64,000 bases of DNA from Streptomyces cyaneogriseus subsp. noncyanogenus (GCF_000931445.1 NZ_CP010849.1:2666001-2730000), one strand, 5' to 3'. Positions 1 through 10,073 are shown, counted from the stretch's first letter. Translations and numbers: made by a program. The notes: generated by a model from the letters alone, not told the origin.

Positions 1-1323
1 ACCGTCCAGGTCCCCCTGGACCACGCCGACCCGGACGGCCCGCGCATCGACATCGCCGTCTCCCGCATCCCGAGCGAGAAGCCCGCCGCCCGGCGGGGCG
101 CGCTCTTCCTCATCCCCGGCGGGCCGGGCGGCTCCAGCCTCGGCGACCCGTCCGGGAAGGGGCAGAAGCTGCCCCAGGAGGTCCGGGACGCCTACGACCT
201 GATCGGGTTCGCGCCGCGCGGGCTCGCCCCCTCCACCGCCGTCGACTGCGGGCTGGAGCGCGGCGACCTCGCCGCCCTCCGGCTGCGGCCCTGGCCCGCC
301 CCGGACGGCTCGATCGACGGCAACCTCGCCGACGCCCGCCGCATGGCGGACGCCTGCGCCCGCAACGGCGGCGAGCTGATCAAGCACCTGAGCACGGCCG
401 ACGAGGCCCGCGACATCGACCGCGTCCGGGCCGCGCTCGGCGAGCGCCGCATCTCCGCGTGGGGAGTGTCGTACGGCACGTACGTCGGAGCCGTCTACGG
501 CGAGCTGTTCCCGCACCGCACCGACCGCGTCGTGCTGGACAGCAACGACGACCCCGACCCCGCCCGGGTCTCCCGCGCCTGGCTCGCCGGGCACGAGCGG
601 GGCGTGGAGGACACCTTCCCCGACTTCGCGGCGTGGGCGGCGGCGCCCGGCAACCCGGACCGGGTGGCACGGCGGGCGGCCGACGTACGGCCGCTGTTCC
701 TGCGCCTGGCCGCCCGCCTCGACCGGGAACCGATCCCCTGGCCCGGCGCCCACCCGGGCGAACTGAACGGCAACGTGCTGCGCCACACCATGCTGGAGAG
801 CCTGAACGCCCCCGCCCGCTACCCGGTCCTGGCCAGGCTGATGCGGGCGGCGGGCGACGGCACGGTGCCGCCCGCGCCGGCCACCCCGCCCGAGGCGGTG
901 CTCCAGAACGTCACCGCCGTGGGCGCCGGGACCATCTGCAACGACGTGGCCTGGCCCGCCTCGGCCGCCGCGTACGAGAAGGGCGTGGCGGAGAGCCGGG
1001 TGAAGTACCCGCTCACCGCGGGCATGCCGCGCAACGCGATGCTGTGCGCCGCCTGGCCCTCCCCGCCCCGGCAGCCGGCCGTGCGGATCACCGGCCGGGG
1101 GCCGTCGAACATCCTCCTGGTCCAGAACGCCCGGGACGTCGCCACCCCGCTCGCCGGCGCCCTGAAGCTCCGCGAGGCGCTCGGCCGGCGCGCGGTCATG
1201 GTCACCAACGACGCGACCGGCCACAACGCCTACCTGGCCAACGGCACCGCCTGCGGCGACCGCGCGGTCTCCCGCTTCCTGGCCACCGGCGAGCGGCCCG
1301 CCCGGGACGTGCGCTGCGACTGA
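1..1323 (+). CDS. alpha/beta hydrolase, tripeptidyl-aminopeptidase type (5' end outside window)
   Basis: The open frame runs in from base 1, so the N-terminus and any signal peptide lie upstream of the window. Visible landmarks are the oxyanion-type PGGPGGSS stretch (about bases 115-138), the nucleophile elbow GVSYGTY (about 463-483), and a late histidine in TGHNAYL (about 1216-1236). Together these match the S33/TAP family of secreted Streptomyces aminopeptidases, which release short N-terminal peptides or act on related amides and esters. The C-terminal third looks like the TAP C-terminal domain. It converges on the terB-like gene with only 24 bases between. Exact substrate cannot be told from the sequence. 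Confidence 0.85.
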   Translation, partial: TVQVPLDHADPDGPRIDIAVSRIPSEKPAARRGALFLIPGGPGGSSLGDPSGKGQKLPQEVRDAYDLIGFAPRGLAPSTAVDCGLERGDLAALRLRPWPAPDGSIDGNLADARRMADACARNGGELIKHLSTADEARDIDRVRAALGERRISAWGVSYGTYVGAVYGELFPHRTDRVVLDSNDDPDPARVSRAWLAGHERGVEDTFPDFAAWAAAPGNPDRVARRAADVRPLFLRLAARLDREPIPWPGAHPGELNGNVLRHTMLESLNAPARYPVLARLMRAAGDGTVPPAPATPPEAVLQNVTAVGAGTICNDVAWPASAAAYEKGVAESRVKYPLTAGMPRNAMLCAAWPSPPRQPAVRITGRGPSNILLVQNARDVATPLAGALKLREALGRRAVMVTNDATGHNAYLANGTACGDRAVSRFLATGERPARDVRCD

Positions 1324-1347
1324 CCCCCGGAGCCGGGGCGGGGCCCC

Positions 1348-2043
1348 CTACGAGGGCGTACGCGCCTCCGTCAGCAGCCGGGTCACGTCCTCGGCGCAGA
1401 TGGTCAGGGCCGCGCCCACCGTCGCCAGCACGTCCCGCTCGGCGGCCGTGTAGGGCCCGTCGGCCAGGGCGATGCGCGCGCCGGTGAGCAGGATCGACGC
1501 CCGGCCGGCGGCGGCCAGGTGCGGGGCGAGCGGGTCCAGCGCCTCGTGCAGCTCTATCGCCAGGCCGGGCACGCACGGCTCCTCGTAGAACCGCCCGGTG
1601 TCCGCCTCCAGCGCCTCGACGAGGGCGTGCAGCTGCTCCTCGGTGCAGTCCTCGAAGCCGGCCGCGCGCACCGCGACGGCCGCCGTGTGCAGCGCCGTGC
1701 GGGAACCGGCGCCGCCCGCGGCGAGAACGGCCAGGGCGACGGTGTGGACGGCGTCGCGGAGCATCCCGGAGAAGCGGGTGGTCGTCGGGTGGTCCAGGAC
1801 CTCCGTGCCGAAGCGCCCGGCGCAGGCCGCGCACTCGACGACGGGTCCGGTCTCGCCGCGCGGCACCACCGGCACGCCGAGCAGCGTGAAGCGGCGGCGG
1901 CCGGTGAGGCGCTGGTAGTTGCGGTCGCCCCCGCAGCCGGGGCAGAAGAACTCACCGTCCCCCACGGGCGTCCACGCGGTACGGGTGCCCAGGATGCGGG
2001 CATACCGGGAAGCTCGGCCGTCTCGTCCCCGTCCAGGCAGCAC
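1348..2043 (-). CDS. TerB-family protein with N-terminal zinc ribbon
   Basis: This 231-residue protein has a CPGCG / CAAC pair near the N-terminus (FFCPGCGGDRNYQ ... VECAACAGRFG), a probable zinc ribbon, followed by a helical C-terminal half resembling the TerB tellurite-resistance domain. The start is taken as GTG at 2043 because GGAGG lies 6 bases upstream; an in-frame ATG at 2100 has no such site. TerB-domain proteins are metal- or membrane-associated in known cases, but no other ter genes are visible here, so a role in tellurite resistance is not supported. It lies downstream of leuA in the same direction but is separated from it by a strong hairpin. Confidence 0.8.
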   Translation of the reverse strand: MLPGRGRDGRASRYARILGTRTAWTPVGDGEFFCPGCGGDRNYQRLTGRRRFTLLGVPVVPRGETGPVVECAACAGRFGTEVLDHPTTTRFSGMLRDAVHTVALAVLAAGGAGSRTALHTAAVAVRAAGFEDCTEEQLHALVEALEADTGRFYEEPCVPGLAIELHEALDPLAPHLAAAGRASILLTGARIALADGPYTAAERDVLATVGAALTICAEDVTRLLTEARTPS

Positions 2044-2171
2044 GTCGCACCTCCGTAACCCCGCGGCACCCTCGCCGCGATGGCGTGATGTTAGCCACAT
2101 CGTCGACGTGGAGTCAGTACCCAGGACGAGACCTTTCCGTGACCTCGCCGCGCGGATGGCCGGTATGTGAC

Positions 2172-2208
2172 GCGGCCCCGCCCGCCGTTTTCCGGCGGGC
2201 GGGGCCGC
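2172..2208 (-). terminator. terminator of leuA
   Basis: A 16-bp GC-rich stem (arms 2172-2187 and 2193-2208) closes on a short T-rich loop about 20 bases past the leuA stop. It should separate leuA from the TerB gene. Confidence 0.75.
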
Positions 2209-2227
2209 AAACCACCGATACGGCTGG

Positions 2228-4108
<1,881 letters not shown>

Positions 4109-4292
4109 GCCGAGCCCCGCCGGATGCGCGGGTGCGTATCAGTATGCGGGACCCGGGAGACAACAGGGACAAAGAGTGCCCCATACCACTTCTCGGCGCT
4201 CAGCGGGCCCTGTCGTCACCGCATTTCACCAATCATGGTGGGAAATGGTCGCAATGGGTGACTCGGCAGTCACACGATGCGATGGTGCGGAG

Positions 4293-5363
4293 ATGACCAG
4301 CTTCGGGGGCTTCCAGCCCGTCTTCTGCACCATCGTCCCGCCGCACGTCCTGGACCGGCTCGCGCAGCACGAGGACCCGCGCCTGGCCGATCCCGCCCGC
4401 CGCACCCTCCAGCGCGACGCCTCGGCGCGCACCCGGCGCCATCTGGCCGCGGTCGCCGGCCCCGCGGCCGCGGCGCCGCGCGCCGGCGCCGAGGCCGGCA
4501 AGCCGCACCGCACCGTCTACGACGCCCAGAACGGCACCGACCTGCCCGGCACCAAGGTCCGCGGCGAGGGCGACGAGCCCGGCGCGGACGCCACCGTCAA
4601 CCGCGCCTACACGGGCCTCGGCGCCACCTTCGAGCTGTTCCTGTCGGCCTACCGGCGGGACTCCATCGACGGCTCCGGCCTCCCCCTGGACGCGACGGTC
4701 CACTACGACCGCGAGTACAACAACGCCTTCTGGGACGGCGAGCAGATGGTCTTCGGCGACGGGGACGGGGAGATCTTCCTGGACTTCACCCGGTCCATCG
4801 ACGTCATCGGCCACGAACTCGCCCACGGCGTCACCCAGTACACCGCCAACCTGACCTACTACGGGCAGTCCGGCGCCCTCAACGAGTCGCTGTCGGACGT
4901 CTTCGGCTCGCTCGTCAAGCAGTACGCCCTCGGCCAGAGCGCCGCCGAGGCGGACTGGCTGATCGGCGCCGAACTCCTCGCCCCGCGCGTCACCGGCAAG
5001 GCGCTGCGCTCGATGAAGGAGCCCGGCACGGCGTACGACGACGACGTCCTCGGCAAGGACCCGCAGCCCGCGACGATGGACGACTACGTCCACACCAGCC
5101 GCGACAACGGCGGCGTCCACATCAACTCGGGCATCCCCAACCACGCCTTCTACCGGGCGGCCACCGTGCTCGGCGGCAACGCCTGGGAGCGGGCCGGACA
5201 GGTCTGGTACGACGTGCTGACCGGCGGCGAGCTGGAGCAGGACGCGCGGTTCAGGGACTTCGCCAAACTGACGGTGAAGGCCGCCCGCGCCCGGTACGGG
5301 GAGGGCGAGGAACTGGACGCGGTGAGCAAGGCGTGGGAACACGTCGGGGTGCGGACGGCGTGA
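4293..5363 (+). CDS. protealysin-type M4 neutral metalloprotease
   Basis: A thermolysin-family zinc protease of 356 residues. The zinc motif HELAH is at 174-178, the third zinc ligand E198 is in NESLSD, and the catalytic His 276 is in GGVHIN. There is no signal peptide. Instead the N-terminus (FCTIVPPHVL, residues 11-20) resembles the short propeptide of protealysin-like proteases, with their conserved PP motif, so the enzyme may be cytoplasmic or leave the cell by a non-classical route. The ATG at 4293 fits where this propeptide family begins; in-frame ATGs upstream would add a non-conserved tail. The next gene, 21 bases on, is a probable emfourin inhibitor of this same protease class. Confidence 0.92.
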   Translation: MTSFGGFQPVFCTIVPPHVLDRLAQHEDPRLADPARRTLQRDASARTRRHLAAVAGPAAAAPRAGAEAGKPHRTVYDAQNGTDLPGTKVRGEGDEPGADATVNRAYTGLGATFELFLSAYRRDSIDGSGLPLDATVHYDREYNNAFWDGEQMVFGDGDGEIFLDFTRSIDVIGHELAHGVTQYTANLTYYGQSGALNESLSDVFGSLVKQYALGQSAAEADWLIGAELLAPRVTGKALRSMKEPGTAYDDDVLGKDPQPATMDDYVHTSRDNGGVHINSGIPNHAFYRAATVLGGNAWERAGQVWYDVLTGGELEQDARFRDFAKLTVKAARARYGEGEELDAVSKAWEHVGVRTA

Positions 5364-5384
5364 TTCCGTACTAGACACGACCCC

Positions 5385-5651
5385 ATGCGAATTCAGGTGA
5401 CGCGCACCGGGGGCTTCGCGGGCATCGAGCGCCACGCGGAGGTGGACACCGCGGGGCGCCCCGACGCCGCCGCGTGGCACGCCCTGGCCGAGCGGGCGCT
5501 CGCGGCCGGCCGGGGCGCCCGTCCCGTCGGTGTGCCGGACGGGTTCGGCTACGAGATCACGGTGGACGGCACCACGGTGTACGCCGCCGATCCCGGGCTG
5601 ACGGAGGAACAGCGCACCCTGGTCTCCCGGGTGCTGAAGGAAGGGGCCTGA
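5385..5651 (+). CDS. emfourin-like inhibitor of the adjacent M4 protease
   Basis: An 88-residue protein without signal peptide. It begins MRIQVTRTGGFAGIERHAEV, matching the beta-stranded GGFAG opening of emfourin, the protein inhibitor described for protealysin-like M4 proteases, which are often encoded beside it. It is 21 bases behind the protease gene on the same strand, so the two are almost certainly co-transcribed. The pairing suggests that the protease is held inactive inside the cell and released from inhibition on export or lysis. Assignment rests on the opening motif, the size and the gene pairing. Confidence 0.8.
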   Translation: MRIQVTRTGGFAGIERHAEVDTAGRPDAAAWHALAERALAAGRGARPVGVPDGFGYEITVDGTTVYAADPGLTEEQRTLVSRVLKEGA

Positions 5652-5672
5652 CTCCCGCGCGCCGCGCGGGAG
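5652..5672. terminator. bidirectional terminator between emfourin gene and era
   Basis: CTCCCGCGCG and its reverse complement meet across a single base directly after the emfourin stop, between two convergent genes. Confidence 0.6.
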
Positions 5673-5711
5673 CCGGCTCCGGCGTGCGGCCGCGGGGGGC
5701 CGGGGGGTGGC

Positions 5712-6704
5712 TCAGAAACCCAGGCGGCGGAGCTGCTTGGGGTCCCGCTGCCAGTCCTTGGCCACCTTCACGTGCAGGTCCAGGAAGACCGGCGTGCCCA
5801 GCAGCGCCTCGATCTGCTTGCGGGACTTGATGCCGACCTCCTTCAGGCGCCGCCCCTTGGGGCCGATGATGATCCCCTTCTGGCTGGGCCGCTCGATGAA
5901 GACGTTGGCGTGGATGTCGAGCAGCGGCTTGTCGGCGGGGCGGTCCTCGCGCGGGAGCATCTCCTCCACGACGACGGCGATGGAGTGCGGCAGTTCGTCG
6001 CGCACGCCCTCCAGCGCGGCCTCCCGGATCAGCTCGGCGACCATGACCTGCTCGGGCTCGTCGGTGAGGTCGCCCTCCGGGTAGAGCGCGGGGCCCTGAG
6101 GCAGCAGCGGGATGAGGAGGTCGGCGAGCAGGTCGACCTGCTTGTTCGCGGTCGCCGAGACCGGGACGATCTCCGCCCAGGTGATGTCCAGCTCGCGGCC
6201 GAGCTGGTCGATGGCGATGAGCTGCTCGGCCAGGGTCTTGGAGTCCACCAGGTCGGTCTTGGTGACGATCGCGACCTTCGGGGTCTTCCTGATCCCCGCC
6301 AGCTCCTTGGCGATGAACCGGTCGCCGGGGCCGATCTTCTCGTTCGCCGGGAGGCAGAAGCCGATCACGTCGACCTCGGCCCACGTGGTGCGCACGACGT
6401 CGTTCAGCCGCTCGCCCAGCAGCGTGCGCGGCTTGTGCAGCCCCGGGGTGTCCACGAGGATGAGCTGCGCGTCCGGGCGGTGGACGATGCCGCGCACGGT
6501 GTGCCGGGTCGTCTGCGGCCGGTTGGAGGTGATCGCCACCTTCTGTCCGACCAGAGCGTTCGTGAGGGTGGACTTCCCCGCGTTGGGACGGCCCACGAAA
6601 CAGGCGAAGCCCGCCCGGTGGTCCCCCACTGCCTCACGGGCGTGGGAGGTGCCCCCATCCTCGGACGATTCCGACGGCTCGGACGACTGACTGCGAACGC
6701 TCAT
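5712..6704 (-). CDS. era: GTPase Era
   Basis: Era is a GTPase that binds the 3' end of 16S rRNA and assists 30S subunit maturation. The 330-residue protein has the P-loop GRPNAGKS at 38-45, DTPG at 85-88, TKTD for guanine recognition, and a C-terminal KH domain (PSQKGIIIGPKG region). Start chosen at 6704 (MSVRSQ); another ATG at 6713 is possible. The N-terminal tail is about 20 residues longer than I expect for Streptomyces Era, because a 36-base repeat-like segment is inserted in frame at residues 16-27. The cytidine-deaminase-like gene lies 102 bases upstream on the same strand. Confidence 0.97.
   Translation of the reverse strand: MSVRSQSSEPSESSEDGGTSHAREAVGDHRAGFACFVGRPNAGKSTLTNALVGQKVAITSNRPQTTRHTVRGIVHRPDAQLILVDTPGLHKPRTLLGERLNDVVRTTWAEVDVIGFCLPANEKIGPGDRFIAKELAGIRKTPKVAIVTKTDLVDSKTLAEQLIAIDQLGRELDITWAEIVPVSATANKQVDLLADLLIPLLPQGPALYPEGDLTDEPEQVMVAELIREAALEGVRDELPHSIAVVVEEMLPREDRPADKPLLDIHANVFIERPSQKGIIIGPKGRRLKEVGIKSRKQIEALLGTPVFLDLHVKVAKDWQRDPKQLRRLGF
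6622..6657 (-). repeat. short intergenic-type repeat embedded in the era reading frame
   Basis: On the minus strand this reads GGGGGCACCTCCCACGCCC, a GTGAG turn, and then a partly complementary GGCAGTGGGGGA. It resembles the small palindromic repeats, opening GGGGGCACCTCCC, that are scattered between genes in many Streptomyces. It is 36 bases long, so it adds exactly 12 codons to the variable N-terminal tail of Era and leaves the frame intact. Confidence 0.55.
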
Positions 6705-6806
6705 GGCGCCCATTGTCCCTGATCCACAGGGCACCGCCGTACCAAGGCGCCCCCGCACCGGCCCGGGTCCCGCCGCGGCGGGACCCGGCGGGGGCCGCCG
6801 CGCTCG

Positions 6807-7160
6807 TCAGCCGGCGTCCACCGTGGCACGCACCGTGCCGTCCGGCGAGGCGACGAGCACCGGGGTCCCCGGCCCGCCCAGATCCCGTACCGCCGCCAGG
6901 TCCTCGGCCGACGCGGACTCCGCCTCGGTCACCACGGCCGCCGCCTCCAGCGACTTCGCACCGGAGGCCACCGCCATCGCCACCGCCGTACGCAGGGCGC
7001 TGAGCCGCAACGATTCCAGGGCGACGGTGCCGGCGACGTACGTCCGTCCCGTCTCGTCGCGTACGGCGGCCCCCTCGGGCACACCGTTGCGGGCCCGGGC
7101 GGAACGGGCCAGGGTGACGATCTTGCGGTCCTCGGGGTCGAGCGCGCTGGTGTCGGTCAT
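6807..7160 (-). CDS. cytidine-deaminase-like protein lacking the zinc site
   Basis: This 117-residue protein lies in the position of the gene usually annotated as cytidine deaminase next to era. Its middle (AAVRDETGRTYVAG ... ALRTAVAMAVASG) follows the deaminase fold pattern. However, it contains no cysteine and no histidine at all, so the Cys/His zinc ligands and the catalytic HAE or CxE motif are absent. It is therefore unlikely to deaminate cytidine and may be a structural or regulatory pseudoenzyme. Start ATG at 7160. It lies 28 bases after the regulator gene on the same strand. Confidence 0.75.
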   Translation of the reverse strand: MTDTSALDPEDRKIVTLARSARARNGVPEGAAVRDETGRTYVAGTVALESLRLSALRTAVAMAVASGAKSLEAAAVVTEAESASAEDLAAVRDLGGPGTPVLVASPDGTVRATVDAG

Positions 7161-7188
7161 GGGGTGAGCATACGTAGCGGCCACGGCG

Positions 7189-8076
7189 CTAACCCGCCAC
7201 GGGGTACATCGCCCCGCGCCGCCCCTCCGGCGAGGCCAGCCACTCCAGCTTCGCCGCCGTGTTCGCCTCGTCCAGCGGCGTGTGCAGCACGATCGTCAGG
7301 TCCGGCCGGGCGGGCACCTTCAGCGCCGTCGCCTCCACGCACAGCAGCCCGACCAGCGGGTGGTCCAGCTCCTTGCGGATCTGCCCCGGGTCCTCGATGT
7401 CCCGCTCCTCCCACAGCCGCGTGAACTCCTCGCTGACCGCCTTCACCCGCGCCAGCACCTCCTGGAACCCCTCGTCGCCGGGGCTGGCCGAGCAGGCGGC
7501 GCGGAACTGGGCCACGACGGTACGGGCGGTGTGCTCCCAGTTGCGGGCGCGGGAGCGGTACAGCGGGTCGGTGAAGAAGTCCACGAGGCAGTTGTGCGTG
7601 ACGTCGGAGCGCATGCCGAGGACCGACACCGCCGCGTCGTTGTACAGGACGAAGTTGTAGTACCGGTCCATGATGTGGGCCGGGTACGGCATCCAGGTGT
7701 TCAGGAGCCGCCGCAGCCCGTCGCACATGTCCCGCCGGCCCGGCTCGACCCCGGGCGGGGGCGGGTTGAGCCCGGCGAGCACGTACAGATGGCGGCGCTC
7801 GGCGTCGCTCAGCCGCAGCACCCGGGCGACGGCGTCGAGCACCTGCGGGGAGACGGAGATGTCCCGGCCCTGCTCCAGCCACTGGTACCAGGAGGCGCCC
7901 ACCCCGGCCAGCACGGCGACCTCCTCCCGGCGCAGCCCCGGGGTCCGGCGCCGCCCCCCGCCCTCCGGCAGGCCCGCCTCGGCCGGACTCACCCGGGCCC
8001 GGCGGCTCATCAGGAACTCCCGCAGCTCACGCCGCCGGTGCGCCCGGCCCGCCTCGGTCTCGACCACGCTCGGCAC
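7189..8076 (-). CDS. MmyB-like helix-turn-helix regulator
   Basis: A 295-residue protein with an N-terminal XRE-type helix-turn-helix (LRREEVAVLAGVGASWYQWL, about residues 35-55) and a C-terminal MmyB-like ligand-binding domain (DRYYNFVLYNDAA ... WEHTARTVVAQFR). The start is GTG at 8076, with GGGAG 4 bases upstream. It is divergent from an MFS drug-efflux-type gene across 135 bases that hold a perfect 19-bp palindrome. This is the standard layout of a local regulator controlling an exporter and itself. Fatty-acid-like ligands are reported for MmyB domains; the ligand here is unknown. Confidence 0.9.
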   Translation of the reverse strand: MPSVVETEAGRAHRRRELREFLMSRRARVSPAEAGLPEGGGRRRTPGLRREEVAVLAGVGASWYQWLEQGRDISVSPQVLDAVARVLRLSDAERRHLYVLAGLNPPPPGVEPGRRDMCDGLRRLLNTWMPYPAHIMDRYYNFVLYNDAAVSVLGMRSDVTHNCLVDFFTDPLYRSRARNWEHTARTVVAQFRAACSASPGDEGFQEVLARVKAVSEEFTRLWEERDIEDPGQIRKELDHPLVGLLCVEATALKVPARPDLTIVLHTPLDEANTAAKLEWLASPEGRRGAMYPVAG

Positions 8077-8148
8077 GTACTCCCCCTGCTCTCGGCGTCC
8101 CGGTTCTCCCGGCGTCACCGGCTTTGCCGCCCTCGCCCGGCGGCGTGC

Positions 8149-8167
8149 CTGGTGGTGGCACCACCAG
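8149..8167. promoter_or_regulatory. 19-bp palindromic operator candidate between regulator and MFS gene
   Basis: CTGGTGGTG and CACCACCAG form perfect 9-bp arms around one central base. It is 72 bases from the regulator start and 44 bases from the transporter start, so a dimeric regulator could control both divergent promoters from it. Confidence 0.65.
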
Positions 8168-8211
8168 CACAACTGGCCGCTCCCCACGGCTATTCCGGCG
8201 CCGGAAGCATC

Positions 8212-9633
8212 ATGGGCATGGCGATCGACACCTCCACCCCCACCCCCACCGGCTCCCGGGAGACGGCGGCCACGGCCCGGCTGTCGCCCCGCGACCGGCT
8301 GATCCTCTTCGTGCTGTGCGCGGCCCAGTTCATGGTCGCCCTGGACTTCTCGGTGCTGAACGTGGCCCTGCCCGTGCTCGGCGCCGACCTCGGCCTGAGC
8401 CCGTCGGCCCTCCAGTGGGCGGTGACCGCGTTCGCGCTGCCGTCCGGCGGCTTCCTGCTGCTCTTCGGGCGCATGGGCGACCTCTACGGCCGCCGCCGGC
8501 TGTTCCTGTCCGGCCTCGCCCTCTTCGGCGCGGCCTCGCTGCTCGCGACCTTCGCCTGGGACCCGGCGTCCTTCCTGGCCGGACGCGCCCTCCAGGGGCT
8601 GGGCGCGGCGGCGATCGTGCCGACCGGCATGTCCCTGCTGACGACGACCTTCCCCGAGGGGCCCGCCCGGGACCGTGCCCTCGGCATCTCCGGCACGCTG
8701 CTCTCCCTCGGCTTCACCATCGGCATGGTGGCCGGCGGCGTCCTCACCGACACCCTCGGCTGGCGCTCCACGATGGGGCTGCTGACCCTGTTCGCGCTGA
8801 TCGTGCTGCCGCTGGCCCCGGGCCTGCTGCCCGAGTCCCGCACCCCCGACCGCCCCCGCCTGGACATCCCCGGCGCGGTCACCGTCACCGGCGGCCTGCT
8901 CGCCCTGATCTACGCCCTGTCCACCGCCGCCGACCACGGCTTCGGCCGGGCCGACGTCCTCGTCACCCTGGTCGCGGGCGTCCTGCTCCTCGCCGCCTTC
9001 GCGGTCGTCGAGTCCCGCGCCGAGGCGCCGCTGGTCTCCCTGCCGATGCTGCGCCGCCGCACGGTGGCGTGGGGCAACCTGGGCGGCCTGGTCACCTTCT
9101 CGATGATGTCGACGCTCGTCTTCGCGCTGACCCTCTACCTCCAGGAGGTCCTGCGCCTGTCGGCCTTCGCCACGGGCCTGGTCTTCGGCGTGCAGGGCGT
9201 GCTGTCGGTGGTGGCCGGCGCGTGCGCGCCGAAGGTCATCGGCCGCCTCGGCGCCCGCCGCACGCTGGTCGGCTCCCTCGCCGGGCAGGGCGTGCTGACC
9301 GCCGCCCTGCCCGGCCTCGGCGAGGGCGGCCCGTCGGTGTGGCTCGCCACCGCCGCCGTGTCGCTGGCCAGTATGTTCCACCTGGGCGCGATCGTCTCCT
9401 ACGGCCTGACCGTCACCTCCGGCGTCCCCGACGAGGAGCAGGGCCTGGCGACCGGCCTGGTCACCTCCACCCAGCAGGTCGGCATCACCGTCGGCATCCC
9501 GCTGCTGGGCGTCCTCGCCACCACCTCCGCCGACCTGCTGTCCGGCGTGCGCACGGTGATCGCGCTGGACGCGGCGATCGTGCTGGCGGCGGCGCTGCTG
9601 GTGGCAGTGGGACTGGGGCGCCGCGCCCGCTGA
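8212..9633 (+). CDS. MFS transporter, EmrB/QacA-type drug efflux
   Basis: A 473-residue integral membrane protein with a short hydrophilic N-terminus, then many hydrophobic segments. The signature DFSVLNVALPVLG in the first membrane helix and GRMGDLYGRRRLF after the second are typical of proton-driven multidrug exporters of the DHA2 type (usually 14 helices). Start ATG at 8212 with GGAAG upstream; ATG 8218 is a close alternative. It is divergent from the MmyB-like regulator and ends in a strong bidirectional terminator. Substrate unknown. Confidence 0.92.
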   Translation: MGMAIDTSTPTPTGSRETAATARLSPRDRLILFVLCAAQFMVALDFSVLNVALPVLGADLGLSPSALQWAVTAFALPSGGFLLLFGRMGDLYGRRRLFLSGLALFGAASLLATFAWDPASFLAGRALQGLGAAAIVPTGMSLLTTTFPEGPARDRALGISGTLLSLGFTIGMVAGGVLTDTLGWRSTMGLLTLFALIVLPLAPGLLPESRTPDRPRLDIPGAVTVTGGLLALIYALSTAADHGFGRADVLVTLVAGVLLLAAFAVVESRAEAPLVSLPMLRRRTVAWGNLGGLVTFSMMSTLVFALTLYLQEVLRLSAFATGLVFGVQGVLSVVAGACAPKVIGRLGARRTLVGSLAGQGVLTAALPGLGEGGPSVWLATAAVSLASMFHLGAIVSYGLTVTSGVPDEEQGLATGLVTSTQQVGITVGIPLLGVLATTSADLLSGVRTVIALDAAIVLAAALLVAVGLGRRAR

Positions 9634-9657
9634 CCCGGTCACGGCCCGCTCACGAGT

Positions 9658-9696
9658 CCGGCCCGGACCGGCGCGTGCCGCGCCGGTCCGGGCCGG
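9658..9696. terminator. bidirectional terminator, 18-bp perfect stem
   Basis: Arms 9658-9675 and 9679-9696 are perfectly complementary around a 3-base loop. It lies between the convergent MFS and MmcQ/YjbR genes. Confidence 0.85.
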
Positions 9697-9713
9697 GTCC
9701 GTGCGCGGCACTC

Positions 9714-10073
9714 TCAGGGGCGGTCGAGCCGCAGCCGCTCCGCGCGGGGCAGACCGGCCACCACCAGGTCGTAGGAATCCTCGACCAGCTCCCGCACCAG
9801 GCCGTCCGGCAGGCCGCCGTCGGCCGTCACCGTGTTCCAGTGGCGCTTGTTCATGTGCCAGCCGGGGACGATCAGGCCGGGGTGCTCGGCGCGCAGCCGG
9901 ATCGCGTCCTCCGGGTCGCACTTGAGGTTGACCGTCAGGGGCCGCGCGTCGAGGTTCGTCAGGGCGAACAGCTTGCCCCCGACCTTGAAGACGGAGAACT
10001 CCGGGCCGAACGGGAAGTCCTCCACCGCCGCGTTGCAGGACAGGCACAGCGCGCGCAGCTCTCGCGGGGTCAT
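9714..10073 (-). CDS. MmcQ/YjbR family protein
   Basis: A 119-residue cytoplasmic protein of the MmcQ/YjbR family, recognisable from FPFGPEFSVFKVGGKLFAL, the LNLKCDP-like NLKCDPEDAIRLR and PGWHMNKRHWNTV. The fold resembles a double-wing DNA-binding module, but no defined role is established. It is the last gene of a run with phoH, ybeY and the corC-like gene. Its ATG overlaps the corC-like stop by four bases (ATGA), so the two are translationally coupled. Confidence 0.9.
   Translation of the reverse strand: MTPRELRALCLSCNAAVEDFPFGPEFSVFKVGGKLFALTNLDARPLTVNLKCDPEDAIRLRAEHPGLIVPGWHMNKRHWNTVTADGGLPDGLVRELVEDSYDLVVAGLPRAERLRLDRP

Noticed and set aside
7189..10047. Very long minus-strand frame of 952 codons ending in the HTH regulator
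   Set aside because: Its first two thirds are antisense to the MFS and MmcQ genes with GC-biased nonsense composition; the regulator has its own GTG and ribosome site at 8076.
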